A DNA stretch of 16,789 nucleotides from contig CAHJXG010000404.1 in the NCBI GenBank assembly GCA_903644035.1, positions 1 through 16,789 of the forward strand. Reading direction: 5' to 3'. Each line of letters opens with the position of its first letter. Positions within the stretch are counted from its first letter, which is position 1. This DNA is from Rhodospirillales bacterium. Its GTDB lineage: Bacteria; Pseudomonadota; Alphaproteobacteria; Acetobacterales; Acetobacteraceae. The notes under the pieces are model-generated. The model had not been told where the DNA came from, ran no database searches, and worked only from the letters and a program-made list of their open reading frames with translations. The translations under genes and the position numbers were made by a program. This document shows positions 7,095 to 14,187 of this stretch, in pieces.

Positions 7095-8438
7095 TCAGTC
7101 GGCCGCCGCCTTCAACGGCTCCGGCTCCCGCTTCGTCTCGACCTGCTCCAGCTTCGCCTCATGCGGCAGCGACAGCGCGACCAGCATCGCGAGGAACACC
7201 GTGCCCGCCACGGCCAGCAGCCCGATCGTATACGATCCGGTGGCGTCCTTCATCTTGCCCATCACGAACGGCCCGGCGAAGCCCGAGAGGTTGCCGATCG
7301 AGTTGATGATGGCGATGCCGCCCGCCGCCGCCGTCCCGCTCAGGAACGTGGTCGGCAGCGTCCAGAACACCGGCAGGACGGCGAACACGCCGAAGCCCGC
7401 GATGGACAGGGCGATCATCTTGCCGGTCGGGGCGTCGATCATCGTGGAGGCCACGATCCCAGCGCCCGCCACGAGGGCTGCCAAGGCCGTATGCTCGCGC
7501 CGCTCCCCCGTGCGATCCGAGTGCCGGCCCCAGTACACCATCCCCAGGGTGCCCACCACGTATGGAATGGCCGTGACGACCCCGGTCCAGCCGAAGCTCA
7601 GGCCGAAGTCCCGCACGATCTGCGGCAGGAAGAAGCCCAGGCTGTAGTTGGACGCGACAGCGCCGAAATACACGAAGGCCAGCAGCAGCACCCGCGTGTT
7701 GCCCAAGGCCTCCAGCACCGAGAAGTGCTGGGCCGCGACGCGCTGGCGATGCTCGTCGTCGAGCCGCCGGGCCAGCCAGGCACGCTGCTCGGCCGGCAGC
7801 CACTTCGCGTCCGCCGGGCGGTCGGTCAGGTAGAAGAACACGACGAAGGCCAGCAGCACCGCCGGCGCCGCCTCGATGATGAACAGCCACTGCCAACCGG
7901 CCAGGCCCAGCGCGCCGTCGAAGTTGAGCAGCTGGCCGGAGATCGGCGCGCCGATGACGCTGCTGAGCGGGATCGCCGCCATGAAGTAGCCGATGATGCG
8001 CCCACGGTAGGCAGCCGGGAACCAGAGCGTCAGGTAGAAAATGATGCCTGGGAAGAACCCAGCCTCTGCGATGCCCAGCAGGACCCGGATCACGTAGAAC
8101 ACCGTCGTCGTGGACTGCCCGGTGGCCGCCGAGATCTGCGGGATGAACGCCGTCGCCCCGGACAGCAGCCCCCAGGAGAACATGATGCGCGCGATCCACT
8201 TCCGGGCGCCGAACCGCTCCAGGAACAGGTTGGAGGGCACCTCGAACAGGAAGTAGCTGAGGAAGAAGATGCCGGCGCCGATGCCGTAGGCCTGAGACGT
8301 CAGCCCCAGGTCCTTGTTCATCGTCAGCGCCGCGAAGCCGACGTTCACCCGGTCCAGGTAGGCCACGAAGTAGCACACGATCAGAAACGGCACGAGCCGC
8401 TTGGTCACGCGTGCGATGGTGCGGGTTTCGAGATCCAT
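7095..8438 (-). CDS. MFS transporter, anion:cation symporter (ACS) type
   Basis: A 447-aa, 12-segment major facilitator. The first segment (LVPFLIVCYFVAYLDRVNVGFAAL, residues 15-38; D29, R30, N32) is the hallmark of the ACS subfamily, which takes up organic anions such as tartrate, phthalate and other aromatic or sugar acids. The loop FGARKWIARIMFSWG and the long central loop with DRPADAKWLPAEQRAWL also fit that family. The substrate cannot be read from sequence. The start is the ATG at 8436-8438, preceded by a strong Shine-Dalgarno (GGGGGGAG, 8444-8451). An ATG 51 bases further upstream lacks such a site and would add a non-homologous arginine-rich leader. The gene stands alone, convergent with the SDR gene. 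Confidence 0.9.
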   Translation of the reverse strand: MDLETRTIARVTKRLVPFLIVCYFVAYLDRVNVGFAALTMNKDLGLTSQAYGIGAGIFFLSYFLFEVPSNLFLERFGARKWIARIMFSWGLLSGATAFIPQISAATGQSTTTVFYVIRVLLGIAEAGFFPGIIFYLTLWFPAAYRGRIIGYFMAAIPLSSVIGAPISGQLLNFDGALGLAGWQWLFIIEAAPAVLLAFVVFFYLTDRPADAKWLPAEQRAWLARRLDDEHRQRVAAQHFSVLEALGNTRVLLLAFVYFGAVASNYSLGFFLPQIVRDFGLSFGWTGVVTAIPYVVGTLGMVYWGRHSDRTGERREHTALAALVAGAGIVASTMIDAPTGKMIALSIAGFGVFAVLPVFWTLPTTFLSGTAAAGGIAIINSIGNLSGFAGPFVMGKMKDATGSYTIGLLAVAGTVFLAMLVALSLPHEAKLEQVETKREPEPLKAAAD

Positions 8439-8461
8439 GGCGGCTCCCCCCAATATGGCCC

Positions 8462-8474
8462 GCCTGCGGCAGGC
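8462..8474. promoter_or_regulatory. Short perfect palindrome upstream of the MFS gene
   Basis: GCCTG-CGG-CAGGC, a 5-bp inverted repeat with a 3-base centre, lies 23 bases upstream of the MFS start codon. It could be an operator half-site pair or a small hairpin in the leader. The same 126-base gap also contains two copies of CCGGATTCG (8518-8526 and 8543-8551). No regulator gene is adjacent, so function is unsupported. Confidence 0.2.
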
Positions 8475-8564
8475 TTCGCGTTGAGGCACAGGCCCGTCCT
8501 GTCCCGGTCCGCACCGTCCGGATTCGAAGGACAGTTTGCAAGCCGGATTCGTGCGGCCGGCCCA

Positions 8565-8924
8565 CTATTTCATCGGGTCATGGCCCCAGTTCATCAGAGA
8601 TTTGCGCCAGCGCGAGTCCGCGACGTCGCCCGCCGGGCGCTGCGCCATGTGCCGGTGCACGTAGCCGATAACCTTGCGCATCTCAGCGTGGTCGTCCGCC
8701 GTCAGCTCCGCGGCGGGCGTCTCCTTCAGCTTCAGGATGCGCTCGCCCATGTGGTGCCCGACCGACTCAGCCTTGCCCGGCTCCGTGACCCGCTCGCCCC
8801 CGGACGTCATGCCGACCGACTTGCTGTCGTCTGTCTCCAGCCAACGCCGGAGCGCCGCAGGGGTCATGTTCACAACCTCCCGGAACTCGCGCTGCGTCTC
8901 CTGCGGATCATGCGCGGCGGTCAT
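8565..8924 (-). CDS. DUF3140 domain protein
   Basis: A small 119-aa protein of the DUF3140 family, function unknown. Seen motifs are REFREVVNMTPAALRRWLET near the N-terminus, SKSVGM, SVGHHMGERIL, then the conserved MRKVIGYVHRHMAQRP, and the C-terminus SRWRKSLMNWGHDPMK, which is nearly diagnostic. The start ATG at 8922-8924 overlaps the stop of the upstream gene (ATGA), so the pair is translationally coupled. An in-frame extension further upstream reads the DUF5872 gene out of phase. Proteins of this family are often encoded beside other small DNA-associated or stress-type ORFs; the role here is open. Confidence 0.85.
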   Translation of the reverse strand: MTAAHDPQETQREFREVVNMTPAALRRWLETDDSKSVGMTSGGERVTEPGKAESVGHHMGERILKLKETPAAELTADDHAEMRKVIGYVHRHMAQRPAGDVADSRWRKSLMNWGHDPMK

Positions 8925-9439
8925 GCGTGACGGCCCGATGCGTGGTGACTGAGGGCTTGCACCAGCTCGTCCTTCTTCATCCGGGACCGCCCGGCAACCT
9001 TGTGCTGGGCGGCGCGCTTCAGCAGTTCGGCGCGCGGCAACTCGGCCAGGCGGGCATCGGCCGTCTTGGCGGCGATCTCGTGCGGCTGGGCGGAGTGCTG
9101 CTTGCCCTTCTTCGTGTCGGCCTGCTTCTTCGCGGTGGTTTCCGCGTATTCCTTGTCGGTCAGCTTTGCGCGCGCGTTCTTGGGGAGGTAGCGTTCGCCT
9201 GTTGATTTGCTGTCCTTGCCGGACTTGGTGCCCCAGTCCTCCCGCGTCCATTGCGACAGGTGGTTGTCGGCGGACTTGCGCCCCTTGTAGCCGCCGCCCT
9301 CCGCCTTGTAGCGTTGGACCGCCAGCTGCGCCTTGCGGGCGGACCACTCGCCGGGGCTGCCGCCCTTGTCGCCCGCCGTGACCTCGTGCTTCACCCGTTC
9401 CCAAAGCGCCGGGTCGGATCGTTCTGCCGCTGTTGCCAT
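8921..9439 (-). CDS. DUF5872 protein with C-terminal SAP/Rho-N-like helix pair
   Basis: A basic 172-aa protein. Residues 7-120 match the DUF5872 pattern: SDPALWERVKHEVTAGDKGG, EWSARKAQLAV, GGGYKG, EDWGTKSG, GERYLPKNARAKLTDKEY, and the lysine-rich KKQADTKKGKQ. Residues 130-165 (LAELPRAELLKRAA then SRMKKDELVQAL) form the short helix-extended-helix seen in SAP/Rho-N nucleic-acid-binding modules. Binding DNA or RNA is therefore plausible, but the function is unknown. The ATG at 9437-9439 follows a strong purine-rich ribosome site (GGAGGAGGAG, 9444-9453). The 203 bases upstream to 9642 are intergenic with no convincing promoter. Confidence 0.83.
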   Translation of the reverse strand: MATAAERSDPALWERVKHEVTAGDKGGSPGEWSARKAQLAVQRYKAEGGGYKGRKSADNHLSQWTREDWGTKSGKDSKSTGERYLPKNARAKLTDKEYAETTAKKQADTKKGKQHSAQPHEIAAKTADARLAELPRAELLKRAAQHKVAGRSRMKKDELVQALSHHASGRHA

Positions 9440-9642
9440 GTAGCTCCTCCTCCGGCCAGCAACGTGCAAGCGTCTGGTCAGGTTGCGCAGCGGTCCAGCA
9501 TGGTGTGCGCCGGATAGGTGCGATGCCGAGATCGCCGCCCGACCTTCCACTCTGTAGCCTGACAATCATAGGAAAACAAGCCTTGACCACTCATTTTGGA
9601 ATCGTAAGATGAACGTATTGTGGGTTGTAGGGAGGTTCTGAC

Positions 9643-9717
9643 GTGGAGGTGAGACTGACAAGGTTGACAGCCAAAACGGGCAATGAGGCAAAAACTATGT
9701 GGTTGGATCGGAGGTAA
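9643..9717 (+). CDS. Possible 24-codon leader ORF
   Basis: GTG start at 9643 preceded by GGGAGG with 7 bases spacing, ending at TAA 9715-9717. The peptide reads MEVRLTRLTAKTGNEAKTMW plus LDRR. Its stop lies within the ribosome site of the next gene, so it could be coupled to it, or it may be a chance open stretch or a fragment of a lost phage gene. No family is recognised. Confidence 0.22.
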   Translation: MEVRLTRLTAKTGNEAKTMWLDRR

Positions 9718-9721
9718 AGAC

Positions 9722-10261
9722 ATGCCCCAGCGACTAACCCTAACCGCTTTGCGGGAGCGGCTGGAAGTCATTCGCGTTGATGATCTCATGGCCCGAACGC
9801 TGGCTACGCAAGCATCGAACCTTGCAGAAGCGGTGCGCGCCGGTATGCATCAGGAAGGTGTCTCACACGAGCGCCCCTGGGTTTAGACTGGAGCGTTGCA
9901 GGAAAGCATAGGAACGATCGCCGAAGGGTTGTCGGCGGCTGTCGGGAGCAGTGATCCGGCTGCGGTGCCGCAGGAGATGGGAACGGCGCATCTGCCACCT
10001 CGTCCGTTTCTGGCGCCAGTTGGTGCCGCGATGGCGGAGGAGATCGCCAGAGCGGTCGGCGAGGCGGTTACGGCGGCTTTGCGTGGAGAGCCATCGAGCG
10101 AGCCTGGCGACGTTGACGCGACGGAAGCGAACCAAGAGACGAGGTTTACGCTCGCGTCTGCCAGCAACGCATTCGCAGGGAGTGCACGTCCAAACGAGAT
10201 TATTCCGGTTGCGTCTGCTGATGATCCGCGGGGCAACAAAACGGCAGCAGAAGCAGCGTGA
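9722..10261 (+). pseudogene. HK97-gp10-like phage tail protein gene, interrupted by an in-frame amber codon
   Basis: The ATG at 9722 follows CGGAGGT with 6 bases spacing. Codons 1-54 begin MPQRLTLTALRERLEV and end HERPWV; a TAG follows at 9884-9886. The same frame then continues TGALQESIGTIAEG, then AAVGSSDPAAVPQEMGTAHL, then PPRPFLAPVGAAMAEEIARA. Together this is the HK97-gp10 layout: helical N-terminus, 'TGAL..SI' turn, 'EfGT..mPPRPFL.P' strand, terminal helix. A CAG-to-TAG change would explain the break exactly, with Q before TGAL. Family-like sequence ends near codon 122; about 57 further codons to TGA (10259-10261) form an unrelated polar tail. No other phage structural gene is nearby, so this is an orphan remnant, or a stop-suppressed gene. 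Confidence 0.78.
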
Positions 10262-10384
10262 CAAGCTGGGCTGACTACAAAAGAGGAACGCCAGAGATTC
10301 CATAGGTTGATTACAAAACAAGGAATTACAGAGTTTAAGGATCTCCTTGATATTGCAAAATCTGTCAAAGAAGGAGACTATTAA
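10262..10384 (+). other. AT-rich 40-codon open stretch, possible toxin-like C-terminus
   Basis: In the same frame as the gp10 remnant, after its TGA, the sequence reads QAGLTTKEERQRFHRLITKQ, then GITEFKDLLDIAKSVKEGDY, then TAA (10382-10384). That stop directly abuts the ATG of the next gene. The pattern 'R.fHr.I..qGi.e...ll.iAk.v' resembles the extreme C-termini of some polymorphic (Rhs/CdiA-type) toxins. This is recalled similarity, not a search result. There is no own start codon with a ribosome site. GC falls sharply here. Confidence 0.3.
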
Positions 10385-10566
10385 ATGCAGCTAAGTAAAT
10401 CTTCTTGCATACAGCAAGCAACAACTCTGCTGTCAAAGCTTCAAGGCTCTCTGGTTTGGTCGGTTCATTGTAGCGAATTTGGAGTGCTCTCGCTAAATTT
10501 TGGCGAACCTCATCTATCGATACATGGTCCTTACCGCTCAAACCCATCGAGCGATGCCAAAGTTAA
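10385..10566 (+). pseudogene. 5' half of a gene of unknown function, cut by the transposon
   Basis: ATG at 10385, preceded by GAAGGAG (10370-10376). Codons read MQLSKSSCIQQATTLLSKLQ, then GSLVWSVHCSEFGVLSLNFG, then EPHLSIHGPY and SSDAKV, where the insertion begins. The 3' half resumes in the same frame at 14201-14593. After excision of 10567-14200 and one copy of AAAGTTAA, the gene has 188 codons plus stop. The N-terminal half looks like a small alpha/beta protein. It starts immediately after the stop of the toxin-like stretch, so an immunity protein is one possibility. Beyond 10566 this frame stays open into transposon DNA until 10747, which would make a chimeric 120-aa product. Confidence 0.75.
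10559..10566. repeat. Target site duplication, left copy
   Basis: AAAGTTAA, identical to 14201-14208. It immediately precedes the left terminal inverted repeat. Eight bases is the duplication length typical of the IS1595 family. Confidence 0.9.
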
Positions 10567-10590
10567 GGCAATTATGCACTTCACATACCA
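10567..10590 (+). repeat. Left terminal inverted repeat (IRL)
   Basis: Starts GGCA, then ATTATGCACTT, C, ACATACCA. Compared with the reverse complement of 14177-14200 it differs only at positions 3, 4 and 16. It lies 63 bases before the ParB-like gene. Confidence 0.9.
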
Positions 10591-10653
10591 GGGAAACCTG
10601 GTTAGCCTTACTGAGAGGAAGGGCCGCAAAATGGCGGTGAGGTTGGAAGGCAG

Positions 10654-12096
10654 ATGGCCAGCTTTGAAGCGTTCAAGCTCACCGAGCTACGACTTGACCA
10701 CAAGAACTATCGGATTGGAGCGGCGGCGAGTCAACGGGACGCTATAGCCGCCATCATCAACGACCAACAGGACAAGCTCGTGAACCTCGCGGAAGACCTC
10801 TTGGCCTTGGGACTCAGCCCAGGCGAGCCGGTCTGGGTGACGCGCGACACCGACACTCCTGGCATGTATATCGTTCTTGAGGGCAACCGGCGCGTAGCAG
10901 CCCTCAAGATCATGGAAGCGCCAGCTTTGGCAGCCGGTACAGTTGTGGAAAAAGCATTTTCGGCTTTGGCTGGGCAGTTCTCAGAAAAGCCTATACGTCA
11001 GATAGAGGCATTGGTATTCGCCACCAGAGATGAGGCAAAGCCCTGGCAGAGACGTCGCCATATGACCTCGGTATCAGGCGTCGGATTGCAGGGTTGGAAG
11101 CCCCTGGCCAAAGCCCGAGCGAACCGAGACCAGGGCGCAAAAGCGCAAAGGTTCCTGGCAGTAGTCGATTATTTGCAAGATGACAGCGATGAATGGGCCG
11201 GCCTTGCTGATGTGCTGGACCCTAAATGGACAACCGTTGATCGTGTATTGAATGCTTCCACATTATCAACAGTACTCGGCATCAGTATAAATCCAAAAAC
11301 GGGAATTATAGTCTTTGAGAATGGAAAAGAAGAAGACGGTAGAAGCTTGTTAAAGCGAGTGTTGCGCGGAATAGCCGCACCTGAGTTTCGTTTTTCTGAT
11401 ATTGAGTCAGATCGTGATCGAGAAGCCTTCATTGCTCGATTTGCAGATTTTGCAGTAAAGGTTAAAGAAGGAGGCAATGCAGCTTCACCAAACAGCGGTG
11501 TGGAGCCGCCCAGTGGCGTGGCACCATCCACAGATCAACCTAAGCTTCCGCTTGAGCCTCAACCCCCAGGTCAGCCTGCGGCCCAACCCAAAGCGACCGC
11601 GGCGCCATTTAAGACCAAGCCGATACCGGCACCGCGTGGCACGCTTGCTCCGAGGACAGGAGGTCAGACCTTCTCTGTGAAGGGCGATCGTCTCAATGGT
11701 CTTTATCGAGAATGCAGGGTTGTAGTCGTAAAGAATAATGAAAATGCTGCATGTTTTCTTCTGAGAGTGTTTATAGAACTTAGTAGTGAAGCTTTGTTAG
11801 AAGAGAAAGGAATACCCATCCCGCCATCCGTCAAGGGTAGATCGAACTGGGATGACACAGGAATACCTCTCGCTGTGAAAGTGAATGCTGTCCTTGGCGT
11901 GATCGATGATACTGGTAAGTCGAAAACACTTGCTCAGGTCCGTGTGGCCTGTGATCCCAAAAGCACAGCCTCTTTTTCAATCAGCACTCTACATGGATAT
12001 TTTCACAACAGGCACATGAAGCCTGACAGTATGGCAATTATAGACGCATGGGATGCCTGGGAAATCTATCTGCAACAATTGCACGCTGCTCGCTGA
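10654..12096 (+). CDS. ParB/Srx-like domain protein with proline-rich linker and C-terminal helical domain
   Basis: 480 aa. Residues 1-125 are a ParB/sulfiredoxin-like fold: LRLDHKNYRIG (13-22), then IVLEGNRRVAALKIM (73-87), the ParB 'GxRR..A' box that binds nucleotide or acts as nuclease in this fold. Residues 130-155 (WQRRRHM and GVGLQGWKPLAKAR) recall an 'RH.G...GVG...W' segment found after this domain in stand-alone ParB-like proteins. A low-complexity proline/alanine linker spans about 280-340. The C-terminal domain (about 345-480) has AACFLLRVFIELSSEALLEE and ends in TLHGYFHNRHMKPDS plus WDAWEIYLQQL. It is not a plasmid partition ParB: there is no ParA partner and no recognisable ParB helix-turn-helix region. 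The Dam-like gene follows 57 bases later. ATG 10654 follows GGAAGG with short spacing. Possible defence effector; unproven. Confidence 0.8.
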   Translation: MASFEAFKLTELRLDHKNYRIGAAASQRDAIAAIINDQQDKLVNLAEDLLALGLSPGEPVWVTRDTDTPGMYIVLEGNRRVAALKIMEAPALAAGTVVEKAFSALAGQFSEKPIRQIEALVFATRDEAKPWQRRRHMTSVSGVGLQGWKPLAKARANRDQGAKAQRFLAVVDYLQDDSDEWAGLADVLDPKWTTVDRVLNASTLSTVLGISINPKTGIIVFENGKEEDGRSLLKRVLRGIAAPEFRFSDIESDRDREAFIARFADFAVKVKEGGNAASPNSGVEPPSGVAPSTDQPKLPLEPQPPGQPAAQPKATAAPFKTKPIPAPRGTLAPRTGGQTFSVKGDRLNGLYRECRVVVVKNNENAACFLLRVFIELSSEALLEEKGIPIPPSVKGRSNWDDTGIPLAVKVNAVLGVIDDTGKSKTLAQVRVACDPKSTASFSISTLHGYFHNRHMKPDSMAIIDAWDAWEIYLQQLHAAR

Positions 12097-12153
12097 ATAT
12101 GTCGCTGGCCATCAAGATCGAAGTGGGTTATATCGGTCTGATAGGAGGCGTTC

Positions 12154-13008
12154 ATGTTTGATAGTCCATTGCGATACCCAGGCGGGAAAGGGCGTCTCTC
12201 CCAGTATATAATTGATCTAATTGAGATGAACGACCTGACAGGAGGGCATTACGTCGAGCCTTACGCAGGAGGTGCAAGCATCGCAATCTCGCTGCTTTAC
12301 CTTGAGTATGTCGGCCATGTTCATCTAAACGATCTTAATAGATCGGTTCATGCCTTCTGGCGATGCCTTCTCGACGAACCGGAAGAGCTATGCCGCTTGA
12401 TCCGTGACACGCCGGTCACGGTGGACGAGTGGGGGAGGCAGAAAGCGGTCCAAGTAGCCGCCGAACCAGACACCTTGAGTCTAGGATTCTCGACCTTCTT
12501 CCTCAATCGCACGAACCGGTCAGGGATCATTACAGCCGGTGTCATCGGCGGTAAGAATCAAGACGGTCCATGGAAGTTGGACGCTCGTTTTAACCGCCAA
12601 GACTTGTCAAAGCGAGTAGCTAAGATCGCTAGCTATGCACCGCGCATCAGCCTTCACAATCTAGATGCTTCTAAGTTTATAAATGGTCCTTTGAAGAAGA
12701 TACCAGCATCTGCTCTAGTGTATGTAGACCCTCCATACTATGAAAAAGGCAAAAAGCTCTACGAGGATCACTATCAACATGGCGATCATGAGGCCATATC
12801 GAAGCTTGTGGCCAAGATTCAGCAGAAATGGATTGTATCATATGATAATGCTGAACCGATACGTCGGTTCTATTCCAAGTTTCAGCAACAGACATTCGGC
12901 CTACGTTATTCGGCTCAAGCTAAGTATGAAGGAACCGAAGTCATGGTCTTCTGCGATGGCTTAAAGACGCCCGGAGAAGTGCAGCCTTGGAGAGGGATCG
13001 CGGCTTAG
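12154..13008 (+). CDS. D12-class N6-adenine DNA methyltransferase (Dam-like)
   Basis: 284 aa. S-adenosylmethionine-dependent methylation of adenine in DNA. The N-terminus SPLRYPGGKGRLSQYI and VEPYAGGASIAISLL (34-48) form the SAM-binding motif of Dam/MboI-type (D12) enzymes. STFFLNRTNRSGI is the typical middle motif, and the catalytic DPPY is at 192-195 within YVDPPYYEKG. The target sequence is unknown; the target-recognition segment (about 85-170) cannot be read for specificity. ATG 12154 is preceded by AGGAGG (12144-12149), 4 bases spacing. It sits between the ParB-like gene and a 56-aa ORF inside the transposon. GC is well below the chromosomal genes. No matching endonuclease gene is present, so it is either a solitary methylase or the modification arm of an unusual system with its neighbour. 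Confidence 0.92.
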   Translation: MFDSPLRYPGGKGRLSQYIIDLIEMNDLTGGHYVEPYAGGASIAISLLYLEYVGHVHLNDLNRSVHAFWRCLLDEPEELCRLIRDTPVTVDEWGRQKAVQVAAEPDTLSLGFSTFFLNRTNRSGIITAGVIGGKNQDGPWKLDARFNRQDLSKRVAKIASYAPRISLHNLDASKFINGPLKKIPASALVYVDPPYYEKGKKLYEDHYQHGDHEAISKLVAKIQQKWIVSYDNAEPIRRFYSKFQQQTFGLRYSAQAKYEGTEVMVFCDGLKTPGEVQPWRGIAA

Positions 13009-13020
13009 GAGTGCGGGACG

Positions 13021-13191
13021 GTGACGGACATGAGCGAGGATGCGGAATACTCGCCGGAAGAAGCGGCCCGGCGGCGGGATGAAGTGGTGAAGCGGATGCT
13101 CGCCACACGGCCTCAACCCAAGTCCAAGCCGGTGAAACCGGAGGGTTCTAAGCCTGAACGACCCCCTGACGATCCTTCACCTGCTACCTAG
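13021..13191 (+). CDS. 56-aa charged, proline-tailed hypothetical protein
   Basis: GTG at 13021, with GGAG (13008-13011) overlapping the methylase stop and 9 bases spacing; an ATG at 13030 is an alternative start with a poorer site. The N-terminal half DAEYSPEEAARRRDEVVKRM is a charged helix; the second half is basic and proline-rich (TRPQPKSKPVKPEGSKPE, then RPPDDPSPAT). It resembles short proteins of the 'SPEE.ARRRD...RML.TPP.P' type that I associate with alphaproteobacterial mobile DNA, from memory only. Codon use is GC-rich, unlike the methylase. It ends 11 bases before the convergent transposase stop. Confidence 0.65.
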   Translation: MTDMSEDAEYSPEEAARRRDEVVKRMLATRPQPKSKPVKPEGSKPERPPDDPSPAT

Positions 13192-13202
13192 ACTGCCGCT
13201 GT

Positions 13203-14138
13203 TTACGCAGCGACTTGGTTGCGGTCAGGATGTCGATAGATCAATCGCTTGCCGACCGTGCCCTTGATGGCCTTCTCGGCGCGAACCTTGTCGCTGACAC
13301 CCCTCGCCGAGCGTTCCGTGTAGCGGAAATCGAACTCCGCCACGTAGCGATGCAGGTGCTTCTCGGAGCAGTGCTGATAGACGCCCTTCATGCCGCGCTT
13401 GAACACGCTGTAGAAGCCTTCCGCCGTGTTGGTGTGCACGTCCTTGCGGACGTACTCGCCCTTGCCATGGCGCACGAACTCATGGCCCGTGAAGTGCTTG
13501 CTGAGGCCAACGTACTGCCCGGCCTCGTCCGTCATGACGTAAGTGTCGGGTGCCACGTTTGCGCGGATGATCGGCAGCAGATCAGCCGCAGACGTGCCGT
13601 TCACGTGGAAGGAGCGGGCGGAGCCGCCGCGCTCGACCAGGGTCAGAACGACGTGCTTGTGCGCGTAGCCACGACGCTTCGGCACATCCGTCTTCTGGCC
13701 AATGAACGTTTCGTCAACCTCGACCACCGCGCCGTCGCCGCCCAGCGGGGGCAGCGCCCCAACATCGGTTGTCATCGCTTCGCGGATGCGGTGCGCCATG
13801 AACCAAGCGGTGCGATATGAGCCGAAACCGAGCATACGGAAGAGCTGGTGAGCGGATATGCCTTTCTTGCTGGCGCACATGAGATGCGTTGCCAGCAGCC
13901 ACTTGTGCAACGGGATGTGAGACTTCTCGTAAACCGTGCCCATGGTGGCTGTGAACGGCTTGCGGCAACTCTTGCACTTGTAAAGACCAGGACGCGTGCT
14001 CTTGCCTTGAAGGAGAGTCGAGTTGCCGACTATTTCGCAGTGAGGACAAACCCGACCATCGGGCCAACGAAGCGCCTCGAAATGCTCACGGGCCTTGTCT
14101 TCATCAGTGAAAATTGGTGCGGTCAGGTCGGCGGGCAT
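13203..14138 (-). CDS. IS1595-family (ISXO2-like) transposase
   Basis: 311 aa. The N-terminal zinc ribbon is C31-x2-C34 and C55-x2-C58 (VCPHCE, CKSCRKPF), followed by the helical region KWLLATHLMCASKKGISAHQ and LGFGSYRTAWFMAHRIREAM. The catalytic ISXO2-type domain has D142 (VEVDETFIG), D204 (VMTDEAGQY), and N237/E240 (HTNTAEGFYSVFKRGMKGVY). The C-terminus FDFRYTERS then GVSDKVRAEKAIKGT is typical. Full length with all motifs present, so probably active. The ATG at 14136-14138 has GGAGAG upstream. It reads inward from the right terminal repeat and converges on the passenger genes. Confidence 0.95.
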   Translation of the reverse strand: MPADLTAPIFTDEDKAREHFEALRWPDGRVCPHCEIVGNSTLLQGKSTRPGLYKCKSCRKPFTATMGTVYEKSHIPLHKWLLATHLMCASKKGISAHQLFRMLGFGSYRTAWFMAHRIREAMTTDVGALPPLGGDGAVVEVDETFIGQKTDVPKRRGYAHKHVVLTLVERGGSARSFHVNGTSAADLLPIIRANVAPDTYVMTDEAGQYVGLSKHFTGHEFVRHGKGEYVRKDVHTNTAEGFYSVFKRGMKGVYQHCSEKHLHRYVAEFDFRYTERSARGVSDKVRAEKAIKGTVGKRLIYRHPDRNQVAA

Positions 14139-14158
14139 AACGTCTCTCCAATGACGCT

Positions 14159-14187
14159 AACGTGCCAAAACGGTCTTGGTATGTCAA
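14159..14187 (-). promoter_or_regulatory. Possible transposase promoter with -35 inside the right terminal repeat
   Basis: On the minus strand a perfect TTGACA (14182-14187) lies inside the right repeat. A 17-base spacer leads to CACGTT (14159-14164), a poor -10 match. The left repeat reads TTCACA at the same position. The -35 match is seen; promoter activity is inference. Confidence 0.25.

Noticed and set aside
7161..8930. 589-aa open frame on the + strand across the MFS gene
   Set aside because: Arginine/glutamine-rich shadow; the MFS gene on the minus strand has transmembrane pattern, family motif and ribosome site.
8565..9590. 341-aa minus-strand frame joining DUF3140 to upstream sequence
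   Set aside because: Only the last 119 codons are family-like; the rest reads the DUF5872 gene in the wrong frame, and a coupled ATG exists at 8922-8924.
9583..9611. TTGACC with 17-base spacing to AAGATG as a promoter
   Set aside because: The -10 matches consensus at only two positions; not enough to call.
10567..10747. Continuation of the 10385 frame into the transposon
   Set aside because: Sequence after 10566 is transposon end DNA read by chance; the true continuation is at 14201.
10654..12096. Plasmid partition ParB (origin of an integrated plasmid)
   Set aside because: No ParA, no centromere-like repeats and no replication gene; the C-terminal domain is unlike partition ParB and the gene lies inside transposon ends.
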